64,000 nucleotides of DNA from an uncultured Halomonas sp. (GTDB lineage: Bacteria > Pseudomonadota > Gammaproteobacteria > Pseudomonadales > Halomonadaceae), in NCBI RefSeq assembly GCF_946887195.1, contig NZ_CAMPKE010000012.1, forward strand, positions 53,589-117,588, read 5' to 3'. Positions 46,873 through 57,685 of the stretch are shown here, piece by piece; position 1 is the first letter of the stretch, and every line of letters starts with the position of its first letter. A program made the translations under genes and the position numbers. The notes beneath the pieces are model-generated. The model ran no database searches and was not told the DNA's origin. It saw only the letters and a program-made list of their open reading frames with translations.

Positions 46873-47859
46873 ATGACCGGCGACCCCGTCATTCATGCCG
46901 TCAACCTGACCCGCCATTACCGTATCAAGACACGCCCGCTCGCGCCCCCCGCGATCGTCAAGGCACTCAACGAAGCCAGCTTCGATCTCTATCCCGGCCA
47001 GACATTGGCGGTGGTCGGCGAGTCGGGTTGTGGCAAGTCGACGCTGGCGCGGGTATTGACCATGATCGAGCCGCCGACCAGCGGCCAGTTGACCATCAAT
47101 GGTCAGCGAGTCGAATTGAAGGAGGGCGAGCCACCGCCCAAGGATTTGCGCCGCGAAGTGCAGATCATTTTCCAGAACCCCTACGGTTCGCTGAACCCGC
47201 GCAAGACCGTGACGGCCATGCTCGAGGAGCCGCTCAAACTCAACCGCCCTGAGCTGGACGCCGAACAGCGTCGCCAGGCCGCGCTGGAGATGATCGAGCG
47301 CGTCGGCCTGCGCCCCGAGCATGCCGATCGTTACCCGCACATGTTCTCGGGCGGCCAGCGTCAGCGCATCGCCATCGCCCGCGCATTGATGCTCAATCCC
47401 AAGATCCTGGTACTCGACGAGCCGGTCTCGGCGCTCGATCTGTCGATCCAGGCACAGATTCTCAACCTGCTCGCCGATCTGCAGGACGAATTCGGCCTGG
47501 CCTATGTATTCATTTCACACGATCTTTCCGTGGTGAAACGCATCGCCGATGACGTCATCGTGATGTATTTCGGCCAGCCGGTAGAGACGGGGCCCGCCTC
47601 GGAAGTATTCACCCAGCCACGCCATCCCTATACCCAGGCGCTATTTTCGGCAACGCCTGTCGCCGACCCCACCCGGCGCAAGGAGCGCGTGCGCCTCAAG
47701 GGCGAACCGCCGTCACCGTTGAACCCGCCGCCCGGCTGCCCGTTCGCGCCGCGCTGCTTCAAAGCCACCGAGGAGTGTACCTGGGGCGATCCACCCCTGG
47801 AGCACGTGAGCCCACGGGTCAGGGCGGCCTGTATCCATGTCGAGAAGGTGGACGTCTAG
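46873..47859 (+). CDS. dppF: Dipeptide ABC transporter ATP-binding protein DppF
   Basis: 328 residues. Start chosen at ATG 46873 (MTGDPVIHAVNLTRHY) because GAGGA lies seven bases upstream; an ATG at 46849 overlapping the dppD stop would add eight residues. Walker A GESGCGKST, signature FSGGQRQRI, Walker B LVLDEPVSALD, and the C-terminal cysteine motif PGCPFAPRCFKATEEC. Last gene of the five-gene dpp operon. Confidence 0.94.
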   Translation: MTGDPVIHAVNLTRHYRIKTRPLAPPAIVKALNEASFDLYPGQTLAVVGESGCGKSTLARVLTMIEPPTSGQLTINGQRVELKEGEPPPKDLRREVQIIFQNPYGSLNPRKTVTAMLEEPLKLNRPELDAEQRRQAALEMIERVGLRPEHADRYPHMFSGGQRQRIAIARALMLNPKILVLDEPVSALDLSIQAQILNLLADLQDEFGLAYVFISHDLSVVKRIADDVIVMYFGQPVETGPASEVFTQPRHPYTQALFSATPVADPTRRKERVRLKGEPPSPLNPPPGCPFAPRCFKATEECTWGDPPLEHVSPRVRAACIHVEKVDV

Positions 47860-48021
47860 ACTCTCGAAGACGGGGCTTGCGTCACGGCCCCATCGCGCCA
47901 TATCTTCACCATCATATCGCCCGCTGGAGCGGGCCGGCTTTCGCGACGATGATTCAGCGGCATCGAGTGGCCAGCAGCGACCGCTGTGCAAGGGAACGCC
48001 CAGGTCAAGGAGAACGACGGG

Positions 48022-48456
48022 ATGTATGACATTGTGCTCAAGCGAATCTACAGCGAGGCCGAGGATAGCGACGGCGCTCGCGTGCTGGTCGATCGTCTAT
48101 GGCCGCGCGGCAAGCCGCGTGAATCGCTGGCGCTGACCGATTGGTACCGCGGTGCGTCGCCATCGAACGTACTGCGCAGGCAGTGGCACCAGGGCGAAAT
48201 CAGCGATGCGGTGTTCATTCGCCGCTATCGCTGGGAGATCGCCGATGCACAGGATTGCCTGGTGCCACTGATGCGCTGGTGCCGGCAGGGTCGGCTTACG
48301 CTGTTGAGCGCCGCTCGGGATCTGGAGCATTCGCACCTGCCCACGCTGCGTGAGGCGATCGTCGAGGCACTGGATCTGGAGGACCGCCAGGCCGATGGCA
48401 GGGAACCCAGCTCGCCACCCTGCTATGCCGCACGCTTCGAACAGCGCGACGATTGA
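48022..48456 (+). CDS. DUF488-family protein
   Basis: 144 residues from ATG 48022 with AAGGAG nine bases upstream. The family motif is clear: RVLVDRLWPRGKPRESLALT, with W(Y)RGASPSNVLRRQW and the RYRWEI segment following, and LLSAARDLEHSH near the end. Function of this DUF is not established; related proteins are small soluble proteins of unknown enzymology. It is 162 bp after dppF and convergent with the DedA gene. Confidence 0.85.
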   Translation: MYDIVLKRIYSEAEDSDGARVLVDRLWPRGKPRESLALTDWYRGASPSNVLRRQWHQGEISDAVFIRRYRWEIADAQDCLVPLMRWCRQGRLTLLSAARDLEHSHLPTLREAIVEALDLEDRQADGREPSSPPCYAARFEQRDD

Positions 48457-48487
48457 CTTGCGAAAATTGCCGGCCCCAGGAAGGGAA

Positions 48488-49090
48488 TCAACGCGAAAAC
48501 CTGCGGTAAGTCACCAATCGATAGAGATACGTCGCCACGATCACGATGATCACCGCTTTCGATATCGGATCCATATAATCCGCGACACGCTCGTACTGGC
48601 TCTCGAGCAGGAAACCGGCAAGCGTCAGCAGCGTCGTCCACAGGCTACTACCCAGTGCCGTCCAGAAGATGAACTTAGGGATCGGCATTAGCGCAATACC
48701 CGCCGGTGCCGAAATCAGGGTACGAATGGCGGGAATCAGCCGTCCGAAGAATACGGCAAGGGCACCATGCCGCCTGAAGGTGAGGATGGCTTTGGTGACA
48801 TCCTGAGTCGATAGCGTCAACCAGCGCCCATGGTGCGCCGCGACGTTGTGCAATCCTTCTTCACCGAACCAGCGACCCAGCAGATACCAGGGCGCCGCGC
48901 CGGCCAGCGACCCGAGCGTGCCCGACACGACGACGCCCCACAGGCTGAGCTCGCCCCTTGCTGCGACGAAACCGGCCAACGGCATGATGACTTCCGAAGG
49001 AATCGGCGGGAACAGGTTTTCCAGTAGCATCAGCGCGGCGATACCGAAATAGCCGGTACTGGCGATCACCTGGGTGATCCAGTCGAACAT
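48488..49090 (-). CDS. DedA-family inner-membrane protein
   Basis: 200 residues with several transmembrane segments. DedA/SNARE-associated signatures: the membrane-embedded acidic motif LLENLFPPIPSEVIMPL near residue 22 and FFGRLIPAIRTLISAPAGIA near residue 113, with conserved arginines. Members act as polyprenyl-phosphate or phospholipid flippases and support proton-motive force; which lipid this one moves is not readable. It reads away from fadA, separated by a 14-bp hairpin. Confidence 0.9.
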   Translation of the reverse strand: MFDWITQVIASTGYFGIAALMLLENLFPPIPSEVIMPLAGFVAARGELSLWGVVVSGTLGSLAGAAPWYLLGRWFGEEGLHNVAAHHGRWLTLSTQDVTKAILTFRRHGALAVFFGRLIPAIRTLISAPAGIALMPIPKFIFWTALGSSLWTTLLTLAGFLLESQYERVADYMDPISKAVIIVIVATYLYRLVTYRRFSR

Positions 49091-49150
49091 GATGAATACT
49101 CTCCCTGTAGGCCGTCTGCATAATTATGCAATAAGCGATGCGCGATAAGC

Positions 49151-49182
49151 ATGCGGCCCACATCGAACGATGTGGGCCGCAT
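49151..49182. terminator. Strong hairpin downstream of fadA
   Basis: Perfect 14-bp stem ATGCGGCCCACATC / GATGTGGGCCGCAT with loop GAAC, 26 bp after the fadA stop codon and upstream of dedA. No U-tract follows on the minus strand, so it probably blocks or processes fadBA read-through without being a textbook terminator. Confidence 0.6.
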
Positions 49183-49207
49183 TTTCCATGCTGCTTGGCA
49201 GTGTACG

Positions 49208-50413
<1,206 letters not shown>

Positions 50414-52597
50414 CTACGCGGTTGCTTGTGAAGGTTGCGGGTAAAAACGCTCGCCGTTTTCGGCCATGTCGCGCAGCTTGGCGGTGGGAGCGTAAAGCGG
50501 CCCCAACTCGGCCGAGAGTTCATCGGCCAGCTTGACGAATTCGGCCACGCCCATGGCATCGATGTAGCGCAGTGCGCCACCGCGGAACGGCGGGAAGCCG
50601 ATGCCGTAGATCAATGCCATGTCGGCCTCGGCCGGGGTGCCGACGATGTCGTCCTCCAGGCAGCGCACGGTTTCCATGCACAGCGGCACCATCATGCGTG
50701 CGACGATCTCGTCGTCGCTGAACTCGCGCTCGTCGCCCGCGACCTGTTTGACCAATTCATGCGCCCGTGCGTCGGAGACCTTCTTCGGTTTGCCCTTCTT
50801 GTCCTCTTCGTAGACATAGAAGCCCTTGCCATTCTTCTGGCCCAAGCGCTCGTTCTCGAACATTACCTGGATCGCCGTCTTGGAGCCTTTTCTGCCCCCC
50901 TGTGCCATACGCTCGGGAAAGCCTTCGGCCATCACCTCGTTGGCGTGCACGGCGGTATCCATGCCGACCACATCGAGCAGGTAGGCCGGGCCCATCGGCC
51001 AGCCGAATTTCTCCATGATCCTGTCGACGCGCTCGAAATCGGCGCCCTGCTCGACCAGCAGGCTGAAGCCGCCGAAGTAGGGAAACAGCACGCGATTGAC
51101 CAGGAACCCTGGACAGTCGTTGACCACGATCGGCGTCTTGCCCATCTTGCGTGCGTAGGCCACGGTGGCTGCGACGGCGGCGTCACTGGTCTTCTCGCCA
51201 CGGATGACTTCGACCAGCGGCATGCGGTGCACCGGATTGAAGAAGTGCATGCCGCAGAAGTTCTCGGGGCGTTTGAGATTGCTGGCCAGGCGTGTGATCG
51301 AAATGGTCGAGGTATTGGATGTCAGGATGGCGTTCTCGCCGACCTGCCCCTCGACTTCGGTAAGCACCGCGCCCTTGATCTTGGGATTTTCGACGACCGC
51401 CTCGACCACCAGATCGACTTCGCCGAAGTCACCGTAGGAGAGCGTGGGGCGAATGTTACCCAACGCCTCGGCCATCTTTTCGATGGTCAGTTTGCCGCGC
51501 TCGACCTGCTTGGAGAGCAGCTTGCGCGCCTCCTTCAAGCCTAGCTGGATCGCCTCCTCCTTGATGTCCTTCATCAGGATCGGCGTGCCTTTGTAGGCGC
51601 TCTGGTAGGCGATACCGCCGCCCATGATGCCGGCGCCGAGCACCGCGGTCCGTTCGACCGGCGCCGCCTGTTTTTCGTACTTGCTGCCCTTCTTCTTGAC
51701 CAGTTGATCGTTGAGGAACAGCCCCACCAGATTGAAGCAGACCTCGGTCTTGGCCAGCTTGGCGAAGCCCTTGGCTTCGATCGCCTGGGCGCGCTCGCGG
51801 CTTTCGCCGGCGCCCTTCTGGATCACCTTGATCGCCTCGATCGGTGCCGGGTAATGCGGCCCGGCCTTGCCGGCGACATAGCCCTTGGCCGTTTCGAAGA
51901 CCATCATCTGCTCGATGGCATTGAGCTTGAGCGGCCCCTTCTTCTCTTCGCGCCGCGCGTGGTAATCGAGCTCGCCGGCATTGGCGCGAGCCAGAATATC
52001 GAGTGCTGCCGCTTCCAGACGCTCGGCCGGCACCACCGCATCGGCCACGCCCATTTTCAGCGCCGCATCGGCCTTGTTCTGGGTGCCACCGGCAATCCAC
52101 TCGATGGCGTTGTCGGCACCGGCGATACGTGGCAGGCGCACGCAACCGCCCCAGCCGGGCAGGATACCCAGCTTGGTTTCCGGCAAGCCGATTTCGGCTT
52201 TCTCGGCCATTACCCGGAAATCGGTGGCCAGCGTCACCTCGCAGCCACCGCCCAGCGCCAGGCCATTGATCGCCGTGACCGTGGGAAACGGCAAATCCTC
52301 GATAGCGTTGAACAAGGCATGGACCTGCTGGTTCATATCGACCAGGAAATCCTCCTCCTTGGCGAACATGCCGTGGAACTCGGTGATGTCGGCACCGACG
52401 ATAAAGGCCTGCTTGGCGCTGGCAATCATCAGGCCCTTGAGGCCATCTTCGGCCCGCATGGCATCGACGGCTTCCTGCAACTCCTTGATGACGGCGCTGG
52501 AGAGCTTATTGATGGACTCGTCCTGCAGATCGAAGATCAACGTCGCGATGTCATCGCCATTCTTCGCCACGGACAGAGCATTGCCTTGGTAGATCAT
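50414..52597 (-). CDS. fadB: Fatty-acid oxidation complex alpha subunit (enoyl-CoA hydratase / 3-hydroxyacyl-CoA dehydrogenase)
   Basis: 727 residues, usual FadB length. N-terminal crotonase domain with [15 protein letters not shown] (oxyanion hole) and [16 protein letters not shown]; the Rossmann motif [13 protein letters not shown] starts the dehydrogenase part near residue 318, with the catalytic-type [14 protein letters not shown]; a C-terminal repeat domain follows. A PsrA-like palindrome 34 bp upstream of the start suggests induction by long-chain fatty acids. Confidence 0.96.
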   Translation of the reverse strand: MIYQGNALSVAKNGDDIATLIFDLQDESINKLSSAVIKELQEAVDAMRAEDGLKGLMIASAKQAFIVGADITEFHGMFAKEEDFLVDMNQQVHALFNAIEDLPFPTVTAINGLALGGGCEVTLATDFRVMAEKAEIGLPETKLGILPGWGGCVRLPRIAGADNAIEWIAGGTQNKADAALKMGVADAVVPAERLEAAALDILARANAGELDYHARREEKKGPLKLNAIEQMMVFETAKGYVAGKAGPHYPAPIEAIKVIQKGAGESRERAQAIEAKGFAKLAKTEVCFNLVGLFLNDQLVKKKGSKYEKQAAPVERTAVLGAGIMGGGIAYQSAYKGTPILMKDIKEEAIQLGLKEARKLLSKQVERGKLTIEKMAEALGNIRPTLSYGDFGEVDLVVEAVVENPKIKGAVLTEVEGQVGENAILTSNTSTISITRLASNLKRPENFCGMHFFNPVHRMPLVEVIRGEKTSDAAVAATVAYARKMGKTPIVVNDCPGFLVNRVLFPYFGGFSLLVEQGADFERVDRIMEKFGWPMGPAYLLDVVGMDTAVHANEVMAEGFPERMAQGGRKGSKTAIQVMFENERLGQKNGKGFYVYEEDKKGKPKKVSDARAHELVKQVAGDEREFSDDEIVARMMVPLCMETVRCLEDDIVGTPAEADMALIYGIGFPPFRGGALRYIDAMGVAEFVKLADELSAELGPLYAPTAKLRDMAENGERFYPQPSQATA

Positions 52598-52630
52598 CTA
52601 CGCATCTCCACGAGGGTTGGGAGAGAGGGT

Positions 52631-52648
52631 TTCATACAAGCGTTTGAA
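52631..52648. promoter_or_regulatory. Candidate PsrA operator upstream of fadBA
   Basis: TTCATACAAGCGTTTGAA is an 18-bp imperfect palindrome (6 of 9 pairs match) fitting the PsrA pattern of CAAAC-GTTTG half-sites known from fadBA promoters in pseudomonads. It ends 34 bp before the fadB coding start, reading leftward. PsrA binding here is inference. Confidence 0.6.
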
Positions 52649-52814
52649 TATGGCTTAGCTTGGGCCAGCCTCGCCCGTTCGTCAAGCCTCATCATGAATC
52701 GGTCGATACGGGTGAACGAGCCGTGTCGCGAGGATGCGACTCCCTTGGCACCGATACACCTGCTAGGATGCGCCACGTCACTGTTTAACGGGATTTTGGG
52801 GATAACATCGCTGC

Positions 52815-53936
52815 ATGGCTACCGCTTCTCGTCTGCTCACGCTGCACCGCTTGACCGAACGCTGGATCGAACGATTACGCCCCTACGCCTGGCTGTGGCC
52901 ACCACTGGCTTTTCTCGCCGGCGCGTTGAGTTTCTTCATGGTCGATCGTCAGCAGTGGCTGGGGGCAGCGCTGGCCCTGGGCCTTTTGCTTGCCTGGATC
53001 CTGCTGTTGTCGGAGAGCCTGATCGGGCGTTTTCTATCCAGTCGAGGCTACCCGACACTGCCGCGCGGCATAACGGCCTTCATCGCACAGATGATTCACC
53101 AGGAGACGCTGTTCTTCACACTACCGTTCGTACTCGCCACTACGGTTTGGGGCAGCGGCCAGGCACTGTTCACGCTGCTGATGATTGGCTGCGCCGTGGT
53201 GTCGATTCTGGATCCACTCTACTTTCGCCTGGCCGAGCGCCATCGTTGGCTGTACTTCGCGTTCCATGCCCAGTGCGTGTTTCTGGTCGTGCTGGTCACG
53301 TTACCGATCATGCTGCAGCTGACCACCGGCGAAGCCCTGCTGCTGGCAGTGCTGGCCACCATCGTGTTTGGTCTGCCGAGCCTCGCCCATCTGTTGCACC
53401 CCAAAGGAGTGACGGGCTGGTTGGCGATGATCGGCCTGGCCATGCTGCTGGGGGGCGTTGCCTGGGCCGGGCGCGCCTGGGTGCCTCCGGCAACGCTATG
53501 GCTGACGGGCACGGCGCTGTCCCCCGGCTTCGATACCGCGGCTCGCGAGCCGCGTGGCAGCATGCCGCTGACCGAGAGCGCCCTGCAGCGAAACGGCCTT
53601 TATGCCTATACGGCGATTCGTGCACCGCGCGGGCTACGCGAAAAGATCTACCATGTGTGGCGCCATGAAGGCGACGTCGTCGACCGCATTCCGCTGATCA
53701 TCAACGGTGGGCGTAGCGAAGGGTATCGTGCCTGGACCCACAAGCAGCAATTCCCCGCCGATTCCGAGGGCGAATGGCGCATCGATGTGATGACCAGCAC
53801 CAATCAACGCATCGGGGTGATGCGCTTTACCATCGAGGACGACGCGACGCAGGCGGCCAAGGCCGATGGCGATATTCATGTCCCCCTTGGTATCCCGGGG
53901 CTCGATGTGCGCCAGCTGATCGCCAGCGAGCGTTGA
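52815..53936 (+). CDS. DUF5924/DUF2914-family membrane protein
   Basis: 373 residues. The N-terminal ~230 residues hold about six hydrophobic helices (for example LWPPLAFLAGALSFFMV and ALLLAVLATIVFGLPSL). The C-terminal ~110 residues form a soluble DUF2914-like domain: GLYAYTAIRAPRGLREKIYH, then WRHEGDVVDRIPL and GEWRIDVMTSTNQRIG. That domain pattern is found in cell-envelope proteins of unknown function. Divergent from fadB across 217 bp. Confidence 0.78.
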   Translation: MATASRLLTLHRLTERWIERLRPYAWLWPPLAFLAGALSFFMVDRQQWLGAALALGLLLAWILLLSESLIGRFLSSRGYPTLPRGITAFIAQMIHQETLFFTLPFVLATTVWGSGQALFTLLMIGCAVVSILDPLYFRLAERHRWLYFAFHAQCVFLVVLVTLPIMLQLTTGEALLLAVLATIVFGLPSLAHLLHPKGVTGWLAMIGLAMLLGGVAWAGRAWVPPATLWLTGTALSPGFDTAAREPRGSMPLTESALQRNGLYAYTAIRAPRGLREKIYHVWRHEGDVVDRIPLIINGGRSEGYRAWTHKQQFPADSEGEWRIDVMTSTNQRIGVMRFTIEDDATQAAKADGDIHVPLGIPGLDVRQLIASER

Positions 53937-54025
53937 TAGCGTTGGCCAGACATCGTGGAGGGGGCTTGCATTGCCCATCCAAGGTTCAGACAATCATCCA
54001 ATTAGCCTGCGAAACGATAACGCCA

Positions 54026-54478
54026 ATGTCCGACAATATCGGTTTCAAACTGTCACGCCTGCCACGCCTGTGGCGCGCCATTCTCGATGAGCGCTTGGCG
54101 CCACTTGAGCTGACCCAGACGCGCTGGGTCACGCTTTACCACCTTTGGCGTCTGGGTGATGGCCAGCCGCAGTGCGATCTGGCCCGTGCCATCGGTGTCG
54201 AGGCACCTTCGCTGGTGCGCACGCTCGACCAACTCACCGACCAGGGGCTGATCGAGCGCCGCCCGTGCCAGGACGATCGCCGCACCAAGCGGGTGTTCCT
54301 GACCGCCGAGGCGACGCCGCTACTCGAGCGTATCGATGCCATCGTCGACCAGGCGCGTGCGGAAATGCTCAGCGGCATCAGCGATGTGGAACTCAAGCAG
54401 TTCGACGAGTTGTTGACCCGTATCGAGAAGAATGGCTTGCGATTGCAGACCCGTACTCCCGATGGCGATAGCTGCTGA
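54026..54478 (+). CDS. MarR/SlyA-family transcriptional regulator
   Basis: 150 residues from ATG 54026; the frame stays open upstream inside the previous gene but without a ribosome site. SlyA-like winged helix: LTQTRWVTLYHLWRL, QCDLARAIGVEAPSLVRTLD (recognition helix), and the wing RRPCQDDRRTKRVFLT. It probably binds a short palindrome as a dimer. It lies 89 bp after the DUF2914 gene and may regulate that neighbour or a distant target; no operator is evident. Confidence 0.88.
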   Translation: MSDNIGFKLSRLPRLWRAILDERLAPLELTQTRWVTLYHLWRLGDGQPQCDLARAIGVEAPSLVRTLDQLTDQGLIERRPCQDDRRTKRVFLTAEATPLLERIDAIVDQARAEMLSGISDVELKQFDELLTRIEKNGLRLQTRTPDGDSC

Positions 54479-54487
54479 TACTCGCTA

Positions 54488-55009
54488 TCAGGGCGGCGCG
54501 CTCGGCGCCCCCTTCGACTGGCGGGGATCGGCCAGTGCATCACGGGCGGCCATCAAGGCGACCTGCGGGGCGGCAAATGCCTCCACTTCCAGCGACTCCC
54601 CCCACCATAGCGCCAGATGGATTCGCTCCGACTCCAGTACCAGCGCGTCCTCGGGTAATACCGCCAGCGCCTGCTCCAGACAATGCCGCGCCTCGCGCGA
54701 AAGCGGGCGCAGCGGCTCGATTCGCCAGCGCCAGCCTTCGATGAACGGCTTCAATACCTCGCTGGCGTATTCGTCGCGGACCAACACAAACAACGGGCCA
54801 GGTTCGGCCTGCGGGTAGCGCCAGCGATAACTGACCAGCCCACCTGGCGGCGCATGCAGCGGCGGCTTGGCGAACTGGACCGCGATGCCGGCCTGACGAG
54901 CATGCTGGCGCAGTATTCCCAAACGCCGGTCGCGTCGCGACGGTCTGAGCCACATGATGGGCGAAAGCATTGCCAGGAAGACGAACAGAGTGACCAGCCA
55001 GAACGTCAT
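54488..55009 (-). CDS. Conserved hypothetical, single N-terminal membrane anchor
   Basis: 173 residues from the ATG at 55009, which puts the hydrophobic helix MTFWLVTLFVFLAMLSPIMW at the very start; a start at 55060 would bury it. The rest is soluble with an SRRDRRLGILRQHARQAGI basic stretch and a second half rich in acidic residues and Leu/Ala helices. I do not recognise a domain. It is convergent with the MarR gene (9-bp gap) and divergent from the stress protein. Confidence 0.72.
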   Translation of the reverse strand: MTFWLVTLFVFLAMLSPIMWLRPSRRDRRLGILRQHARQAGIAVQFAKPPLHAPPGGLVSYRWRYPQAEPGPLFVLVRDEYASEVLKPFIEGWRWRIEPLRPLSREARHCLEQALAVLPEDALVLESERIHLALWWGESLEVEAFAAPQVALMAARDALADPRQSKGAPSAPP

Positions 55010-55105
55010 ATGAATGTGCCCTAAAACGTTGATATGAATCGTTGTGTCGCATGAAAACACGACCTAAAGTGGAAACATCGAACCCGTAGTGAAGGGAGAT
55101 TTGCC

Positions 55106-55561
55106 ATGAGCAACGAGTATCGTCACGTGTTGGTCGCCGTGGATTTGACCAAGGACTCCCACAAGGTTCTGGAGCGCGCCATTCCCATCGCGCGGCGCAA
55201 TCACGCCAAGCTGTCGATCATTCATACCCTGGAGCCACTGGGTTTCGCTTACGGCGGCGACATCCCCATGGACCTGACCAGCATTCAGGATCAGCTCGAT
55301 GATCATGCCAAACAGCGCCTGGCCGAGATAGCCGATCCTCACGACGTGCCCCAAGAGGATCAGCACGTGGTGGTCGGCATGCCCGATACCGAGATTCATC
55401 GCTTTTCCAAGGAGCACGACGTCGATTTGATCGTAGTCGGCTCGCATGGTCGCCATGGATTTGCGCTGCTCCTCGGCTCCACATCCACCGGGGTGCTGCA
55501 CGGCGCCCAGTGCGATGTGCTGGCCGTGCGTGTCGGCAAGGATGGCGAAACCGACGAGTAG
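55106..55561 (+). CDS. Universal stress protein (UspA-type)
   Basis: 151 residues with a good AAGGGAG ribosome site. Typical Usp fold: HVLVAVDLTKDS at the N terminus and the nucleotide-loop region VVGSHGRHGFALLLGSTSTG near residue 111, followed by VLHGAQCDVLAVRV. The loop is close to the ATP-binding G-2x-G-9x-G(S/T) consensus, but spacing suggests binding should not be assumed. Small cytoplasmic stress protein, single-gene unit. Confidence 0.92.
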   Translation: MSNEYRHVLVAVDLTKDSHKVLERAIPIARRNHAKLSIIHTLEPLGFAYGGDIPMDLTSIQDQLDDHAKQRLAEIADPHDVPQEDQHVVVGMPDTEIHRFSKEHDVDLIVVGSHGRHGFALLLGSTSTGVLHGAQCDVLAVRVGKDGETDE

Positions 55562-55570
55562 GCAGGCTGT

Positions 55571-55593
55571 CCGAGCCCGCTGGGCGGGCTCGG
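55571..55593. terminator. Hairpin between convergent usp and uup
   Basis: Perfect 10-bp stem CCGAGCCCGC / GCGGGCTCGG with a 3-base loop, 9 bp after the usp stop and 29 bp from the uup stop. No U-tract on either strand; likely a bidirectional transcript-end structure. Confidence 0.55.
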
Positions 55594-55622
55594 CTGACGG
55601 GTAGCGTTGACAGGTAGCGCTG

Positions 55623-57569
55623 CTAGACGCTCTCTCCACCGGCCATGGCTTCCAGCTCCATCCAACGCTCCATCGCCGCGTCCAGCTCGGCCTGCTTTTT
55701 CGCCATCGCTTCCAGCGTGCGTGTCACCTCGTCGCCCTCTTGCCGGTAGAAATCGGGGTCACCGACGCGAGCTTCGAATTCGGCAATGCTCGCTTCCAGC
55801 GCTTCGATGACCGCCGGCAGGCCATCGAGCTCGCGTTGCAACTTGTAGGAGAGCTTGACTGGCTTTGCGCTGGCAGGCTGCTTACTGACGCTCGCCAAGG
55901 CTGGATCGTCAAGCGCCGCTTCGCTCCTGGCTGCCTTGGCCTGCTTGGAAACCGAGCTGGCATCGAAGTCCCATGGCGCCGGTGGCAGCTTACCGCCCTG
56001 GCGGATCCAATCGCTGTAACCGCCAACGTATTCGCGCACCCGGCCCTCGCCTTCGAATGCCACAACCTCGGTGACGACGTTATCCATGAATGCGCGATCG
56101 TGCGAAACCAGTAACAGGGTGCCCTGGAAATCGAGCAGCAACTCCTCGAGCAGTTCCAGTGTCTCGACATCCAGATCGTTGGTCGGCTCGTCGAGCACCA
56201 GCACATTGGCCGGCTGGGTAAACAGCTTGGCCAGCAGCAGACGGTTCGATTCGCCACCGGAGAGCGCCTTGACCGGCTGCCGTGCCCGTTCGGGGGTGAA
56301 CAGAAAGTCCTGCAGGTAGCTGATGACGTGCTTGTCCTTGCCGCCCACCGAAACCCGGTCGCTACCCTGGGCGACGTTATCGTAGACGGTCTTCTCGGGT
56401 TCGAGTCCCGCACGTAGCTGATCGAAATAGGCCACGTTGAGATTGGTGCCCAACCGCACCTGCCCTTCGCTGGGCGCCAGTTCGCCAAGCAGGATCTTCA
56501 GCAGGGTGGTCTTGCCGGCGCCATTGCGACCGATCAGGCCGACCCGATCCCCGCGCTGGATTTCCAGGTCGAGATCGCGAATCACCCAGTCGTCGCCGAA
56601 GCGCTGGCTGACACCGCTCAACTCGACGACCCGCTTGCCGCTACGCGAGCCGCTGTCGACATTGATGGTTGCCCGGCCCTGACGCTCACGGCGCTCGGCA
56701 CGCTCGCTGCGCATCTTTTCCAGCGCGCGCACGCGCCCTTCGTTACGGGTGCGACGCGCCTTGATGCCCTGGCGAATCCAGGCCTCTTCCTGCGCCAGTT
56801 TCTTATCGAACTCGGCATTCTCGCGCGCCTCGATCTCGAGCTCGTGGGCCTTCTGCTCCTGATACTTGGCGTAGTTACCGGGATAACGCCCCAAACGTCC
56901 GCGATCGAGCTCGAGAATGCCGCTGGCGAGGCGCGACAAGAAAGTGCGATCGTGAGTGATGAACAGCACCGCGCCGGTGAATGCGGCGAGTTGCTCTTCC
57001 AGCCAGGCGATGGTGTCCAGATCGAGATGGTTGGTGGGCTCGTCGAGCAACAGCAGATCGGGCTCGGCGACCAGAGCGCGGGCCAGGGCCACCCGCCGGC
57101 GCCAACCACCGGATAGATCGCTCATCGCACTGTCGGCGGGCAGGCCGAGCTTGGTCAGTACGGTATCGATGCGCTGATGGAACGACCAGCCGTCGATGGC
57201 TTCGATGCGGGTCTGCAACGTCGCCATGCGGTTCATGTCGGGAGCGTCGGCCTGCACCAAGTGATGATACTCGGCCAGCAATGCGCCCGCCTGCGGCAAG
57301 CCTTCGGCGACCACATCGAAAATGGTCTTGCCGCTGGCGGCGGGCAAGTCCTGCTCGAGTACGCCGACACGCAATCCCGGAGCGCGCCAGATCGTGCCGC
57401 CATCGGGCAGATTATCGCCGGCGACCAGCCCCAGCAGGGTCGATTTACCGGTGCCGTTGCGGCCCACCAGCGCCAGGCGCTCGCCCCTCTCCAGCACCAG
57501 ATCGGCGCCATCGAGCAGCACCTGCGGGCCATAGGCCAATTGCAGTTGTTCCAGACGTAGCAGGGTCAC
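55623..57569 (-). CDS. uup: ABC-F ATPase Uup
   Basis: 648 residues with two ABC domains and no membrane segments: Walker A GRNGTGKSTL and GRNGAGKTTL, ABC-F signatures LSGGWRRRV and LSGGESNRLL, Walker B LLLDEPTNHLD and LVLDEPTNDLD. A charged linker (RRTRNEGRVRALEKM) joins the halves, and the C-terminal ~90 residues form the coiled-coil domain typical of Uup. ABC-F proteins act on the ribosome; Uup is linked to transposon excision and ribosome assembly or rescue. Confidence 0.93.
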   Translation of the reverse strand: MTLLRLEQLQLAYGPQVLLDGADLVLERGERLALVGRNGTGKSTLLGLVAGDNLPDGGTIWRAPGLRVGVLEQDLPAASGKTIFDVVAEGLPQAGALLAEYHHLVQADAPDMNRMATLQTRIEAIDGWSFHQRIDTVLTKLGLPADSAMSDLSGGWRRRVALARALVAEPDLLLLDEPTNHLDLDTIAWLEEQLAAFTGAVLFITHDRTFLSRLASGILELDRGRLGRYPGNYAKYQEQKAHELEIEARENAEFDKKLAQEEAWIRQGIKARRTRNEGRVRALEKMRSERAERRERQGRATINVDSGSRSGKRVVELSGVSQRFGDDWVIRDLDLEIQRGDRVGLIGRNGAGKTTLLKILLGELAPSEGQVRLGTNLNVAYFDQLRAGLEPEKTVYDNVAQGSDRVSVGGKDKHVISYLQDFLFTPERARQPVKALSGGESNRLLLAKLFTQPANVLVLDEPTNDLDVETLELLEELLLDFQGTLLLVSHDRAFMDNVVTEVVAFEGEGRVREYVGGYSDWIRQGGKLPPAPWDFDASSVSKQAKAARSEAALDDPALASVSKQPASAKPVKLSYKLQRELDGLPAVIEALEASIAEFEARVGDPDFYRQEGDEVTRTLEAMAKKQAELDAAMERWMELEAMAGGESV

Positions 57570-57685
57570 GCCTTTACCTCACTCGCTGAATTCAGTGGCG
57601 CCTAGTGTATCTCATGGCTGCACCGCTGTGGCCGTGAAGTCTGGCTGGGTTACAATGTGCGGCCAAATCAGCGAGGGGCGTTCTC

